Positions 47,511 to 57,287 of a stretch of DNA of 64,000 nt are shown piece after piece (position 1 is the first letter of the stretch; every line of letters starts with the position of its first letter). The stretch comes from Vreelandella nigrificans (lineage in GTDB: Bacteria > Pseudomonadota > Gammaproteobacteria > Pseudomonadales > Halomonadaceae): assembly GCF_002374315.1 (NCBI RefSeq), contig NZ_NWUX01000013.1, positions 62,001-126,000 on the forward strand, written 5' to 3'. The position numbers were made by a program, and so were the translations under genes. The notes under the pieces are model-generated. The model ran no database searches. It was not told the DNA's origin and worked only from the letters and a program-made list of their open reading frames with translations.

Positions 47511-48452
47511 ATGAGAGATACCCTCCCCATGAAAAATACCTCTGCAACACCCTTAGGGCTTGGCGCTAAGCGGGTGCCATCCGGCAGCTTGCAGGCTTGG
47601 CTGCCGCGCTTGGTGCTGGCGCCGTCGGTAGCGATTTCGCTGTTTTTTGTTTACGGCTTTATGCTGTGGACCTTTGTGCTCTCACTAACCAGTTCGCGCA
47701 TGCTGCCTAGCTATGACTTTGTCGGTTTTGGTCAATATGCGCGCTTAATGGCTAACGAACGCTGGTGGGTTGCCTCGACCAACCTGATGATTTTTGGCGT
47801 GCTATTCGTACTCATTTGCCTGGTCATTGGCGCTTTTCTGGCGATCCTGCTTGATCAAAAAATTCGTCAGGAAGGCGCGCTGCGCACCATTTACCTCTAT
47901 CCCATGGCGCTGTCGTTTATCGTGACCGGTGTGGTATGGAAGTGGCTGCTTAACCCGCAGCTGGGCATTCAGGCCATGGTGCAAAGCTGGGGCTTTGAGT
48001 CGTTTCGCTTTGACTGGATTGTCGATCCAGATATGGCCATTTACACCCTGGTTATTGCCGCCGTGTGGCAGGCCTCAGGCTTTGTCATGGCACTATTTTT
48101 AGCTGGACTGCGGGGCATTGACGACAGCATTGTCAAAGCCGCTCAGTTGGACGGCGCCAGTCTGCCACGGATCTATTGGCGTGTAGTAATGCCGTGCTTG
48201 CGACCGGTGGTGTTTAGCGCAGTCATGATTTTGGCCCATATTGCTATCAAGAGCTTTGACTTGGTCGTCGCATTAACCGGCGGCGGGCCTGGCTACGCCA
48301 CCGACTTGCCCGCCACCTTTATGTATGCCCATGCCTTTACTCGGGCGCAGATTGGTTTGGGGTCTGCTAGTGCCATGCTGATGTTGGGCGGCGTGCTGGC
48401 GATTTTGATCCCCTATCTCTACTCCGAATTAAGGAGCCGCAAGCATGGCTAA
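47511..48452 (+). CDS. Sugar ABC transporter permease (GtsB-like)
   Basis: Inner-membrane permease, 313 residues, six membrane helices. The cytoplasmic EAA loop that contacts the ATPase is KAAQLDGASLPRIYWRVVMPCLRP (about 203-226). The ribosome site AAGGA is inside the third copy of the 13-bp repeat. An internal ATG at 47529 is possible but less well placed. It overlaps the next permease gene by 8 nt. Confidence 0.92.
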   Translation: MRDTLPMKNTSATPLGLGAKRVPSGSLQAWLPRLVLAPSVAISLFFVYGFMLWTFVLSLTSSRMLPSYDFVGFGQYARLMANERWWVASTNLMIFGVLFVLICLVIGAFLAILLDQKIRQEGALRTIYLYPMALSFIVTGVVWKWLLNPQLGIQAMVQSWGFESFRFDWIVDPDMAIYTLVIAAVWQASGFVMALFLAGLRGIDDSIVKAAQLDGASLPRIYWRVVMPCLRPVVFSAVMILAHIAIKSFDLVVALTGGGPGYATDLPATFMYAHAFTRAQIGLGSASAMLMLGGVLAILIPYLYSELRSRKHG

Positions 48453-49323
48453 CGTGATTCGTCGTCAAACGCCCGCTGCGCGCTTGGGCCGTGGTCTTTT
48501 ATATGGCGTGCTCATACTCGCTGCGCTGTTTTATATCCTACCGCTAGTGGTGATGTTGATGACCTCGGTAAAACCACTGAGTGAAATCAGCGCCGGTACG
48601 CTACTTTCTCTGCCGCAAAACCCGACCTTGGAACCTTGGGCAAAAGCCTGGGGTGAAGCCTGCACTGGCATGCGCTGCGATGGCATTGGTGGCTATTTCT
48701 GGAACTCCTTTGCGATTGTGATTCCTGCTGTGCTGATTTCCACCACCATCGGCGCGCTCAATGGCTATGCGCTGACTAAATGGCGCTTTAAAGGCTCAGA
48801 GTTAGTCTTCGCACTAATGCTGTTTGGCTGTTTTATTCCTTTCCAGGTGGTGCTGCTGCCCATGGCGCAAACCCTTGGCTGGTTGGGTATTTCCAGCTCT
48901 CGTGCCGGTTTGATCTTGGTTCATGTGGTGTTTGGTATCGCCTTTACCACGCTGTTTTTCCGCAACTTCTATGTGGGCATCCCCAATGAGTTAGTGTCGG
49001 CAGCAAAGTTGGATGGCGCAGGTTTCTTTCGTATTTTTTGGCGCATCCTGCTGCCGGTTTCCGCACCGATTATCGTGGTCTCGGTGATCTGGCAGTTTAC
49101 CCAGATCTGGAACGACTTCCTGTTTGGGGTGGCGTTTTCGGCCCACAACACCCAGCCGGTAACCGTGGCGCTTAACAACCTGGTCAATACCTCCACCGGC
49201 GTACGCGAGTACAACGTGGATATGGCGGCGGCAATGATTGCCGCGCTGCCCACCCTGGTGGTTTACGTACTGGCCGGTAAATATTTTGTACGCGGGCTAA
49301 CCGCTGGTTCTGTTAAAGGCTAA
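48445..49323 (+). CDS. Sugar ABC transporter permease (GtsC-like)
   Basis: Second permease, 292 residues with six helices and the MalG-type EAA loop SAAKLDGAGFFRIFWRILLP (about 188-207). The cysteine-containing periplasmic loop EACTGMRCDGIGGYFWNS is characteristic of the glucose/mannose transporter group. AAGGAG lies in the end of the preceding gene, so translation is coupled. Confidence 0.92.
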   Translation: MANVIRRQTPAARLGRGLLYGVLILAALFYILPLVVMLMTSVKPLSEISAGTLLSLPQNPTLEPWAKAWGEACTGMRCDGIGGYFWNSFAIVIPAVLISTTIGALNGYALTKWRFKGSELVFALMLFGCFIPFQVVLLPMAQTLGWLGISSSRAGLILVHVVFGIAFTTLFFRNFYVGIPNELVSAAKLDGAGFFRIFWRILLPVSAPIIVVSVIWQFTQIWNDFLFGVAFSAHNTQPVTVALNNLVNTSTGVREYNVDMAAAMIAALPTLVVYVLAGKYFVRGLTAGSVKG

Positions 49324-49343
49324 TAACAACAGGAATTTTCATT

Positions 49344-50465
49344 ATGGCAGCGTTAGAAATCCACAACGTGCGCAAAGAATTTGGCAGTGAGCAGGTACTT
49401 AAGAATGTCAGCATCTCGATCGATTCCGGCGAGTTTTTGATTCTGGTGGGGCCATCCGGCTGCGGTAAGTCCACGCTGATGAATGCCATTGCCGGGCTTG
49501 AGCCGGTAACGTCAGGCAATATCTATATCGATGGGGAGGATGTCACTTGGCGAACTCCGGCGGATCGCGATATTGCCATGGTATTCCAGTCCTACGCCCT
49601 CTACCCAAGCATGACCGTGCGCCAAAACATTAGCTTTGGCCTGGAGATGCGCAAGGTGCCTAAAGCTGAGCGCGAGCAAGCGGTTGAGCGGGTGGCGGAT
49701 CTGCTGCAAATCACCCATTTATTGGAGCGTAAGCCAGCTCAGCTTTCCGGCGGGCAGCGCCAGCGGGTGGCTATGGGCCGGGCGTTGGCCCGTGAGCCCA
49801 AGGTATACCTGTTCGACGAGCCACTCTCCAACCTGGATGCCAAGCTGCGCGTGGATATGCGCACCGAGATCAAAAAGCTCCACCAGCGTCTGGGCACCAC
49901 CATTGTTTACGTGACCCACGACCAAGTGGAAGCCATGACCCTGGCAGACTGCATTGCAGTGATGCGCGACGGTAATATCCTGCAGTTGGGAACGCCGGAT
50001 GAGGTCTACAACAACCCGGTGGATATGTTTGTGGCAGGCTTTATGGGCTCGCCGTCGATGAACTTTATTCGCGCGACGCTTGAAGCGGCTGGCGATGGCT
50101 ATGTACTACGTATTGCCACCCCTGGCGAAGATGATGTCTTGCTGCCATGGCCCTCTGAGCGCAACGTAGCGGGGCTCGTGGAGCAATTGGACAAACCGAT
50201 TATTCTAGGTCTGCGACCAGAACACTTCAGCGAGGAGGATGTTCGGCTGAGCGAGCAGGCGGAAGGGACATTAATGGAGGCCAAGGTAAGCGTCGTTGAG
50301 CCGACCGGCGCTGATATTCTGCTACGCCTGCCGCTGGGAGAGCAGGAAATCACCGCTAGGGTAGGGCCCAAGTGCGCAATTGCACCCGGCGAACGCTTGT
50401 CGCTACGCGTCGATATGGCCCGCGCCGTGCTGTTTGATGCCGAGACTGAACAGCGTTTGGCTTGA
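49344..50465 (+). CDS. Sugar ABC transporter ATP-binding protein (GtsD/MalK-like)
   Basis: ATPase subunit of 373 residues. Walker A is GPSGCGKST (36-44), the signature is LSGGQRQRVAMGRAL, Walker B is VYLFDEPLSNLDAKLR, and the switch histidine is in VTHDQVEAM. The C-terminal third (about 240-373) is the OB-type regulatory domain of MalK relatives, which can dock regulators. It ends the operon, followed by a terminator shared with the convergent BCCT gene. Confidence 0.93.
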   Translation: MAALEIHNVRKEFGSEQVLKNVSISIDSGEFLILVGPSGCGKSTLMNAIAGLEPVTSGNIYIDGEDVTWRTPADRDIAMVFQSYALYPSMTVRQNISFGLEMRKVPKAEREQAVERVADLLQITHLLERKPAQLSGGQRQRVAMGRALAREPKVYLFDEPLSNLDAKLRVDMRTEIKKLHQRLGTTIVYVTHDQVEAMTLADCIAVMRDGNILQLGTPDEVYNNPVDMFVAGFMGSPSMNFIRATLEAAGDGYVLRIATPGEDDVLLPWPSERNVAGLVEQLDKPIILGLRPEHFSEEDVRLSEQAEGTLMEAKVSVVEPTGADILLRLPLGEQEITARVGPKCAIAPGERLSLRVDMARAVLFDAETEQRLA

Positions 50466-50492
50466 AGCGTTAGCGTCATGTCGTACTGATAA

Positions 50493-50530
50493 GTAAAGAG
50501 CCTCTGCTGATGTTAGCAGAGGCTCTTTAC
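50493..50530. terminator. Bidirectional terminator between the sugar transporter and BCCT genes
   Basis: A 16-bp perfect stem, GTAAAGAGCCTCTGCT (50493-50508) with its complement at 50515-50530, around a 6-nt loop. It lies between two convergent genes, 27 bp after one stop and 19 bp after the other. The T-runs are short, but the stem is very strong. Confidence 0.85.
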
Positions 50531-50549
50531 TATCGTCCTAATGTCCTCG

Positions 50550-52190
50550 TTAGCGGCGCATATGCTTTAACTCGCCATTAAGCGCTTTAATAATTGAGTA
50601 GCACATCAGCAGCATAACAATTGAGAATGGAATAGCCGTTGCTGTCACGCCTGCCTGAAGCGCTGATAAGCCGCCACCAATCAGCAGTACGATAGCGATA
50701 AGCCCCTCAACAATTGCCCAAAACATGCGCTGTGGGCGGGGAGCGTCAATTTTTCCGCCAGCAGTGATAGTGTCGATAACCAAAGACCCTGAGTCCGACG
50801 AGGTAACAAAGAATATCAGTGCTAACACGATGCCTAAGGTAGACATAATGCCTGTTAGAGGCAGCTCATTAAGCATGCCAAATAGCGACAGTTCCGGTCT
50901 GTAGTTGTCGATGACATACTCTTTAACCAGGCTATTGGCAGGGTCTGCGTAGAGCTGATCCAATGCGGTAGCACCAAAGACGCCCATCCAAATAAAGATA
51001 AACAGGCTGGGAACTAGAAGTACACAGAGCACGAACTCTCGCACTGTACGGCCTCGTGACACGCGTGCGATAAACATGCCGACGAAAGGTGCCCAACTGA
51101 TCCACCAGGCCCAATAGAAAATAGTCCAGGATTGACGGTAGGTGTCATCATCACGGCCGAAAGGAGCCGATAACGGTAGAAAGTCGGTAACATAGGTGGC
51201 AAGCCCTGACATGAAGCCGCTTAGCGCAATCAATGTTGGGCCAGCAAACAATACAAAGAAGAAAAACAATACAGCCAGGATCATATTGAACTCAGAAAGC
51301 TTCTTTAAGCCGCCCTCTAGTCCGCGCCATACTGACACTAGCGCGACTGCCGTTACGAGCACGATGACGATCACCTGGGTGGTGGTGTTTACCTCCATGC
51401 CAAAGACGAAGTTCATTCCCGCATTCGCTTGTTGTGCGCCAAGCCCAAGAGATGTGGCCAGTCCGAAGAGGGTGGCAAACACTGCCAGAATATCGATGGC
51501 ATGACCCCACCAGCCCCAGACGCGTTCGCCCAGAATTGGAAAAAAAGCTGAACGTATCGAAAATGGCAGGCCTTTGTTATAAGTAAAAATGCCCAGTGCA
51601 AGGGCCATCACAACATACACTGCCCAGCCATGCAGCCCCCAGTGAAGATAAGTGCCCGCAAGCCCCATGGCACTAGCATCAGCAATAGCGTCTGGGTTCA
51701 GTGTTCCGTCACTTCCGAAGGGAGACGTAATACCTAAAGGCAGCGAAACATTGGCGTGATAAACCGGCTCTAGAACGCCAAAAAACAGTAAGCCGATGCC
51801 AATGCCTGCAGTGAACAGCATTGCAAACCAAGAAAGATAGCTATGATCTGGGCGAGCGTCAGGCCCCCCTAGCCTGACTGATCCATAAGGCAAGACCACT
51901 AGTGCCAAGCAAAACAGAATAAAGAAATCCACCAGGATCATGAAATACCAGTCCAGGGTTCCCGTGGAAAAAGCGACGATCGACTGAAAAATGCTCCCTG
52001 CGCGTTCAGGAAATAGCAGCGTAAGGATAATAAACACGATCGAAGCAAGGGCGGATACAGCAAAAACGCGATTATGGATATCAAATCCGATGGGGCCAAA
52101 GCTCCCCTCGATATTATCCTGCCCGACCACGTAGTCGGTTTGCATATCACTAGCCATAGGCGGCGACTCAGGGTCGCTTTTAGTGCTCAT
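50550..52190 (-). CDS. BCCT-family transporter, probably for choline or choline sulfate
   Basis: Ion-coupled inner-membrane carrier, 546 residues, twelve helices. The glycine-rich TM3 segment is AGIGIGLLFFGVLEP, and the tryptophan-rich TM8 box with following amphipathic helix is FYWAWWISWAPFVGMFIARV then SRGRTVREF, as in BetP and BetT. The C-terminal tail is short, unlike the long osmosensory tail of BetT. The gene lies just downstream of the choline sulfatase on the same strand, which suggests uptake of choline-O-sulfate or choline rather than glycine betaine. In a halophile this supports osmoprotection and also carbon and sulfur supply. Confidence 0.88.
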   Translation of the reverse strand: MSTKSDPESPPMASDMQTDYVVGQDNIEGSFGPIGFDIHNRVFAVSALASIVFIILTLLFPERAGSIFQSIVAFSTGTLDWYFMILVDFFILFCLALVVLPYGSVRLGGPDARPDHSYLSWFAMLFTAGIGIGLLFFGVLEPVYHANVSLPLGITSPFGSDGTLNPDAIADASAMGLAGTYLHWGLHGWAVYVVMALALGIFTYNKGLPFSIRSAFFPILGERVWGWWGHAIDILAVFATLFGLATSLGLGAQQANAGMNFVFGMEVNTTTQVIVIVLVTAVALVSVWRGLEGGLKKLSEFNMILAVLFFFFVLFAGPTLIALSGFMSGLATYVTDFLPLSAPFGRDDDTYRQSWTIFYWAWWISWAPFVGMFIARVSRGRTVREFVLCVLLVPSLFIFIWMGVFGATALDQLYADPANSLVKEYVIDNYRPELSLFGMLNELPLTGIMSTLGIVLALIFFVTSSDSGSLVIDTITAGGKIDAPRPQRMFWAIVEGLIAIVLLIGGGLSALQAGVTATAIPFSIVMLLMCYSIIKALNGELKHMRR

Positions 52191-52274
52191 AATAGAGTTT
52201 CCCTTATTATTAATAATGGGCGCATCCGCCGTCTTATCATCTTTATTTTAGGGTGGTAGTGGTTAAATGATGAA

Positions 52275-53813
52275 TCAACGGTTGTTTGTTACGGAGGCGG
52301 CTGCTGATAAACGTGCTCGACGCTCTAGGTCGTCCAAGTCGATGTTGTTACGCATATACTGGGTACTAGCATCGAAAGTAGGCTGATAATCCCATGGCGT
52401 AACTTTGCCTTGTTTAAGGGCCCGCGAAACCAGTTTGCGGCGCCGTTGACTGGCAATCACCTCATTATGCATTCGCTCATAGTCCCAGCGACTGGCGACC
52501 TCATTGCGAAACTCCTTACATAATTCCTGATAAGCAGGGCTTTCGGCGAGATTATTGAGTTCTAGCGGATCAGCTTCGAGATCGAACAACTGATCTGGAT
52601 CTGGTGCAGTGTGGACGAATTTGTAACGACCGCGACGAATCATTAGTAGCGGTGCAATAGCCCCTTCGCCAAGATACTCGCCTATTACCTCGTCGTGACC
52701 ACCGTTACCCGTCAGGTGCGGCAAGAGGCTGCGACCATCAATCGGCACGGCATACTCCGGTGCACTTCCACCGTGGGCTAGTTCGGCAAACGTCGGCAGC
52801 AGATCCATGGTCGACACCGACTCACGAACCCTGCCTGGAGTAAAGCGTTGTGGCGCATGGATAATCATCGGCACGCGTGCCGAGCCCTCGAACCAGCTCA
52901 TCTTGTACCACAGGCCGCGCTCGCCGAGCATATCACCGTGATCGCCGGAGAAAACAATGATGGTGTTTTCAGCGAGGCCAGTCTCTTTCAACGCTTTAAG
53001 CACGTCACCGATTTGATCGTCGACATAGCTTAGCGCCCCATAATAAGCATGGCGCGCGTTACGGATCTGCTCATCGTTGATGGTGCCCTCATCGCACTGG
53101 TAAACATGACGCAGCCGCTTTGAGTGTGGGTCCATCAGCTCTCTCGAATAGGGCACCCGTGGCATATCGATGGCGTCGTGCTGGTAGCGGTCCCAGTACT
53201 CCTGAGGGATGGTGTAAGGGTCGTGTGGGTGCGTCATTGAAACAGTCAGGCAGAAGGGGCGCTGCTCGCCATTGCGGGCATAATCGTAAAGAAAGCGCTT
53301 AGCGCGGAAAGCGACTTCATCGTCGAAGTCGAGCTGGTTGGAGCGCACGCATGGCCCCGCCTGAATCACCGACGACATATTGTGGTAGTAGCTAGGCCGT
53401 TCATGAAAGTTTTCCCAGTCGACAAACCAGCCATAGTCGGCCGGGTAGATATCGGTGGTCAGCCGTTCCTCGAAACCATGCAGCTGGTCAGGGCCGCAAA
53501 AATGCATCTTGCCGGTGAGGGCGGTGTAGTAACCAGCATCGCGTAGATAATGGGCGAAAGTGGGAGTGTCCGCTGGAAAATCAGCGGCATTGTCATAACC
53601 TCCAATGCGTGACGGCAACTGACCTGCCATCAGCGTAAAACGAGATGGCGCGCACAGCGGGGTGTTGCAGTAGGCTGAGTTGAACACTACCCCTTCATCT
53701 GCCAATCGTGAGAGGTGGGGAGTTTTTACGATGGGGTGGCCGTGGAAGGGCATTGCCGAGGCTGCTATCTGGTCGGCCATTAGGAAAAGAATATTAGGTT
53801 GTCGAGCAGTCAT
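52275..53813 (-). CDS. betC: Choline-sulfatase
   Basis: Hydrolyses choline-O-sulfate to choline and sulfate in the cytoplasm. The product is 512 residues with no signal peptide. The type I sulfatase signature is CAPSR with C54, to be converted to formylglycine. Metal ligands are MADQ at the N-terminus and FSGDHGDMLGERGLWYK mid-chain. The GYDNAADFPADTPTFAHYLR and GKMHFCGPDQLHGFE segments are characteristic of BetC. A divergent LysR gene lies 107 bp away. Choline oxidation genes (betAB) are not in the window. Confidence 0.93.
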   Translation of the reverse strand: MTARQPNILFLMADQIAASAMPFHGHPIVKTPHLSRLADEGVVFNSAYCNTPLCAPSRFTLMAGQLPSRIGGYDNAADFPADTPTFAHYLRDAGYYTALTGKMHFCGPDQLHGFEERLTTDIYPADYGWFVDWENFHERPSYYHNMSSVIQAGPCVRSNQLDFDDEVAFRAKRFLYDYARNGEQRPFCLTVSMTHPHDPYTIPQEYWDRYQHDAIDMPRVPYSRELMDPHSKRLRHVYQCDEGTINDEQIRNARHAYYGALSYVDDQIGDVLKALKETGLAENTIIVFSGDHGDMLGERGLWYKMSWFEGSARVPMIIHAPQRFTPGRVRESVSTMDLLPTFAELAHGGSAPEYAVPIDGRSLLPHLTGNGGHDEVIGEYLGEGAIAPLLMIRRGRYKFVHTAPDPDQLFDLEADPLELNNLAESPAYQELCKEFRNEVASRWDYERMHNEVIASQRRRKLVSRALKQGKVTPWDYQPTFDASTQYMRNNIDLDDLERRARLSAAASVTNNR

Positions 53814-53920
53814 GTGCAGAAACTCCAGGTCGTGGCGCGTATCAATTCTTAACCAGTCTCTCTGCTAATCCGTCATGCTGTAAACTGGCTGTTTTTTAAT
53901 GTTTCCCATTAGGTGAGCTA

Positions 53921-54823
53921 ATGTTAGTGGCGGGTAAAAGGGTGTCGCAGAACGGATTGAGAGTCTTTGAGGCAGCAGCCAGACATCTGAGCTTTACTGC
54001 AGCAGCTCATGAACTGCGTTCGACCCAGTCGGCGGTCAGCCAGCAGGTTCGGGCGTTGGAAGAAGAGCTTGGCTTGCGGCTTTTTGACCGGGTCTACCGT
54101 GGCGTGCTACTGACCGAATCTGGTCATGCGCTATTTGCCAGTGTTCAGGAGGGGTTTTCGATCATTGAGGAGACGATCGAACGGCTGCAGCATCGCCAGC
54201 ATAATCCGCATTTAAATATTTTGACCGATTTTTCGTTGGCTGCTTACTGGTTGATGCCGCGGCTGCCGATGTTTCGGCAGCAGCACCCCAATATCGACGT
54301 GCGCATTTTAACTAGCCAGGAAGTCTTTGATTGGAGAGGGCAAGAGGTCGATGTGGCCATTATGTTCTGTGATGAACGGGGGATGAAAAACGCTTCTCCA
54401 TTGTTTCAGGAAGAGGTTTTTCCCGTCTGTAGTGCTGGTTTTTTGAAACAGTACGGCCCTTTGGAACAGCTCTCATCGCTTGCTGAAGTCCCCCTGCTGA
54501 CCCTTACCGCTGATCAACGGCAGCACTGGCTGGATTGGCCGACATACTTCAAGCAAATGGGTGGGGCGCCTTATGGGCAATCTTCCGAACTGGATTTCAA
54601 TAACTATACGCTGTTGATTCAAGCGGCGATTGCAGGGCAAGGCGTAGCGCTGGGTTGGAGAGGGCTAGTCGAAGACATGCTTGAACGTGGCATGCTGGTC
54701 GGACTGAAGCATCTCAGTCTGGCGACGCCTAATGGTTACGGCATCATTGATGCCAACCCAAATGGCAATGGGGTTGGCAAACGCACGTTTCTCGATTGGA
54801 TCGCCTCGAACCATCCCGTTTAA
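53921..54823 (+). CDS. LysR-family regulator of choline sulfate use
   Basis: The product is 300 residues. The winged helix-turn-helix (about 10-68) reads FEAAARHLSFTAAAHELRST then QSAVSQQVRALEEELG, and the periplasmic-binding-like effector domain follows (about 95-295). Orthologues beside betC form the known choline sulfate-utilisation regulator group. Divergent orientation to betC is the classical LysR layout, so the shared 107-bp region should hold the operator; an inverted repeat with the T-N11-A pattern could not be singled out by eye. The gene ends overlapping the convergent ycjF-like gene by 4 bp. Confidence 0.87.
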   Translation: MLVAGKRVSQNGLRVFEAAARHLSFTAAAHELRSTQSAVSQQVRALEEELGLRLFDRVYRGVLLTESGHALFASVQEGFSIIEETIERLQHRQHNPHLNILTDFSLAAYWLMPRLPMFRQQHPNIDVRILTSQEVFDWRGQEVDVAIMFCDERGMKNASPLFQEEVFPVCSAGFLKQYGPLEQLSSLAEVPLLTLTADQRQHWLDWPTYFKQMGGAPYGQSSELDFNNYTLLIQAAIAGQGVALGWRGLVEDMLERGMLVGLKHLSLATPNGYGIIDANPNGNGVGKRTFLDWIASNHPV

Positions 54824-55857
54824 CGATCTTGTGAAACGGGCTCTTTATCGAGCCGTTTGATTTGCCTCCATAGGTCTTGGCGTAGATCGGCCAACTTGGG
54901 TTGCTCTTCATCCGTAAAGGCCACAGGGCGACATAGACGCTGGGCGCGTAGCCCTAAACGGGCGCTCAGTAGGCCCGTGGCCAAGCCTTGGCCCGCACGG
55001 GCGGAAAGCCTGCCTGCCAAATCAAGCGAAAGCATATCCATGCTGGCGTCAGTGGCCAGTTCACTGGCCCCGGCAAAGGCCATGTTATGCAGCACATTAC
55101 GGAAAAGCCGTAGGCGGCTGGCATAGCCTAGTTCCAATCCATAAAGTCGGCAGAGTCTGTCGACCATGGCAAGGCTGCGCCAGGCCACCAGTGCCATATC
55201 CACCAATGTAAGTGGGCTGATAGCCACCATAATGGCCGTTTCGCCAGACATACGGGTAATCAAGCGCTGGGCCTCGCGGTCACGGGGGGCTAGTAAGTGG
55301 TAGCGCAGCAGTGTCTGGATCTCCTCCCCGCTATGGTGGGGCTGGCTGGCGCGCTGAAATGCCAGCCAGTTGGGGTCATCGTCGGCCAGTTTGAGCTGGC
55401 GCCTAAGCTGTTCGGCCATGGCGCGGGCCTGCTGTGGAGAACGTAGCGGCAGTTCGGCAAGGTCACCGCGCAGTTTGTCATGACGTTTCAGGCGGCGTAA
55501 GCGGCTAAGCTCTTTGAGCAACGATAGCCCCCCTAAACCAATCAGGCTAATCCCGAACAGCTGCCAGGCAATGGCCAGCCATTGTGATTGCGCCATTGCA
55601 TCTGGTATGCCAGTAACAAGTTCAGCAGTGCCTAGACCAGCACCGCCTACTAAGGCAAATAGTAGCCCCCAGCGGCGTTTGCGTGGCGCACCTAAGCTGG
55701 CGACAGGCAGGGCTTTCTCTTCAGGTAGTGGTGCCAGAGGGTGATGCTCACTAGTACCGGAAAAAGCTTCGCGCTGGCGCAAGGTGGCGTCTTCTTGAGA
55801 CGTCTCTTCGGGTGTCTCATTCAACTTGAAATGGCGGCGCGGCTGTGGGGTAGTCAT
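54820..55857 (-). CDS. YcjF-like inner-membrane protein (TIGR01620/DUF697)
   Basis: The product is 345 residues. The first 60 residues are hydrophilic, two membrane helices follow (about 62-108), and the C-terminal half carries the DUF697 domain (about 180-320), including SPLTLVDMALVAWRSLAMVDRLCRLYG. It overlaps the YcjX-like gene by 4 nt (ATGA), so the two are co-translated. In E. coli the ycjX-ycjF pair is linked to phage-shock and heat-shock responses; function is unknown. No psp genes are in the window. Confidence 0.85.
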   Translation of the reverse strand: MTTPQPRRHFKLNETPEETSQEDATLRQREAFSGTSEHHPLAPLPEEKALPVASLGAPRKRRWGLLFALVGGAGLGTAELVTGIPDAMAQSQWLAIAWQLFGISLIGLGGLSLLKELSRLRRLKRHDKLRGDLAELPLRSPQQARAMAEQLRRQLKLADDDPNWLAFQRASQPHHSGEEIQTLLRYHLLAPRDREAQRLITRMSGETAIMVAISPLTLVDMALVAWRSLAMVDRLCRLYGLELGYASRLRLFRNVLHNMAFAGASELATDASMDMLSLDLAGRLSARAGQGLATGLLSARLGLRAQRLCRPVAFTDEEQPKLADLRQDLWRQIKRLDKEPVSQDR

Positions 55858-57242
55858 GACAGTTTGTCTCCAATCAGCCAGTCGATGGCGGCGTCCATGC
55901 GAATATGATCCAGTGCTTCTGAGTTACTGGGCATTGGTCGAAAGCTGGGAAAGTCAAAGCCTTGCTGTTGCCAAAAATCTCCCGTGGGCAGCCTCGCAGG
56001 AACATCGCCCGGGTAAACCAGCACGTCTTCGCCTTCCAGAGTGGTGCCGCGCAGTGCTGGTGAGCGCTTACCCTCGTGTACTACTTCGCGGGCTTCAGTG
56101 GCACGAATTGATGCTAGTGAGAGTGCTTTTACGGGCACATTGGCAAAGCGCAGGTCTTTCAACGGCTCTGCCAGCAATGCTTCCAGTAGCTGCACTACAT
56201 GGCCGTGTTGGTCGGGGGTGACGTGGTCAGCTTTGGTCGCCGCAATCGCGAGGCGGTCAATCTTTGGTGTGAACAGTCGTGTGAGCAGGCTACGTTTGCC
56301 GTAGTCAAAGCTGTGCATTAACTGGCGCAGTGCCTGGGAAAGATCTTCAAACCGCTCAGGACCCGCATTCAGCGCACCGAGTACATCGACTAATACAATC
56401 TGGCGATCAAAACGACGGAAGTGGTCACGGTAAAAAGGCTTTACCACCTGCTGTTGGTAATAGCGAAAGCGTGCCGACAGGGTAGCGTAAAGGCTGTTGG
56501 CGGGCAGTGCTTCTAGCGTTGCTTTGGAATCTGTAAGTTGTGGCAACGGGAAGAATTGCAGTACCGGCGCGCCCTCTAGCTCCCCCGGCAGCAAAAAGCG
56601 ACCTGGTTGTAGGTCGGAAAAACCAGCCTGTTTGGCGCGGCGCAGGCCTTGGGCATAATCTTCGGCTAAGGCGGCGAGCTGGGATTCATCCGCCTCACCA
56701 GCAGGGTCTAGCTGTTCTACTGCGGTAAGCCACTCGCTAAACAAACCTCGGCGCTGCTCACCTTCGTGCAATGCCTGAGCTTGGCTCCAGCTGTAAAAGT
56801 CGTGCTGCAGTAGCGGTAAGTCCAACAACCATTCGCCCGGGTAGTCGAACAGGTCCAAGGTGAGGTGAGCAATTTCGGGGGTTAACCAGCCGCTGCGGGC
56901 AGGACGGTAGCGCAGTTGTAAACGTAATTCGCTGATACCGCGAGTCGGTTCCGGCCAGCGTGGTGGTGTATCACGTAGCGCGGCCATGCCCGGGTCATAG
57001 GGGAAACGTGGAACACCCAGGTCAGGTTGATTAAGCCGCTGAGCACCCAGCAGACGACCTTCTCGAGCCGCTGGTAATAAGCCTAATTGCGCCTCAACGC
57101 CAGCATGGCGCAGTTGGTTGACCAATGAGGTCAAAAAGGCAGTTTTTCCCGCTTGTGAAAGGCCGGTCACCGCTAAGCGCAGTTGGCGGTCGCGACCACG
57201 CTCTAACAGATTGCTCAGTTCGCGGCTTAACGGCTGGCGCAT
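55854..57242 (-). CDS. YcjX-like GTP/ATP-binding protein (DUF463)
   Basis: P-loop protein of 462 residues. Walker A is GLSQAGKT (27-34) and the switch region includes DLFDYPGEWLLDLPLL. A second nucleotide element, IVLVDVLGALNAGPE, and IAATKADHV, a G4-like specificity motif, follow, which argues for GTP. Family length is normal. First gene of the pair with the YcjF-like membrane protein; expected to act at the inner membrane under stress. Confidence 0.88.
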   Translation of the reverse strand: MRQPLSRELSNLLERGRDRQLRLAVTGLSQAGKTAFLTSLVNQLRHAGVEAQLGLLPAAREGRLLGAQRLNQPDLGVPRFPYDPGMAALRDTPPRWPEPTRGISELRLQLRYRPARSGWLTPEIAHLTLDLFDYPGEWLLDLPLLQHDFYSWSQAQALHEGEQRRGLFSEWLTAVEQLDPAGEADESQLAALAEDYAQGLRRAKQAGFSDLQPGRFLLPGELEGAPVLQFFPLPQLTDSKATLEALPANSLYATLSARFRYYQQQVVKPFYRDHFRRFDRQIVLVDVLGALNAGPERFEDLSQALRQLMHSFDYGKRSLLTRLFTPKIDRLAIAATKADHVTPDQHGHVVQLLEALLAEPLKDLRFANVPVKALSLASIRATEAREVVHEGKRSPALRGTTLEGEDVLVYPGDVPARLPTGDFWQQQGFDFPSFRPMPSNSEALDHIRMDAAIDWLIGDKLS

Positions 57243-57287
57243 AAAGCAGGCCTCGTATGCATCATAAAATTAACAAGAGTGTTAAGG

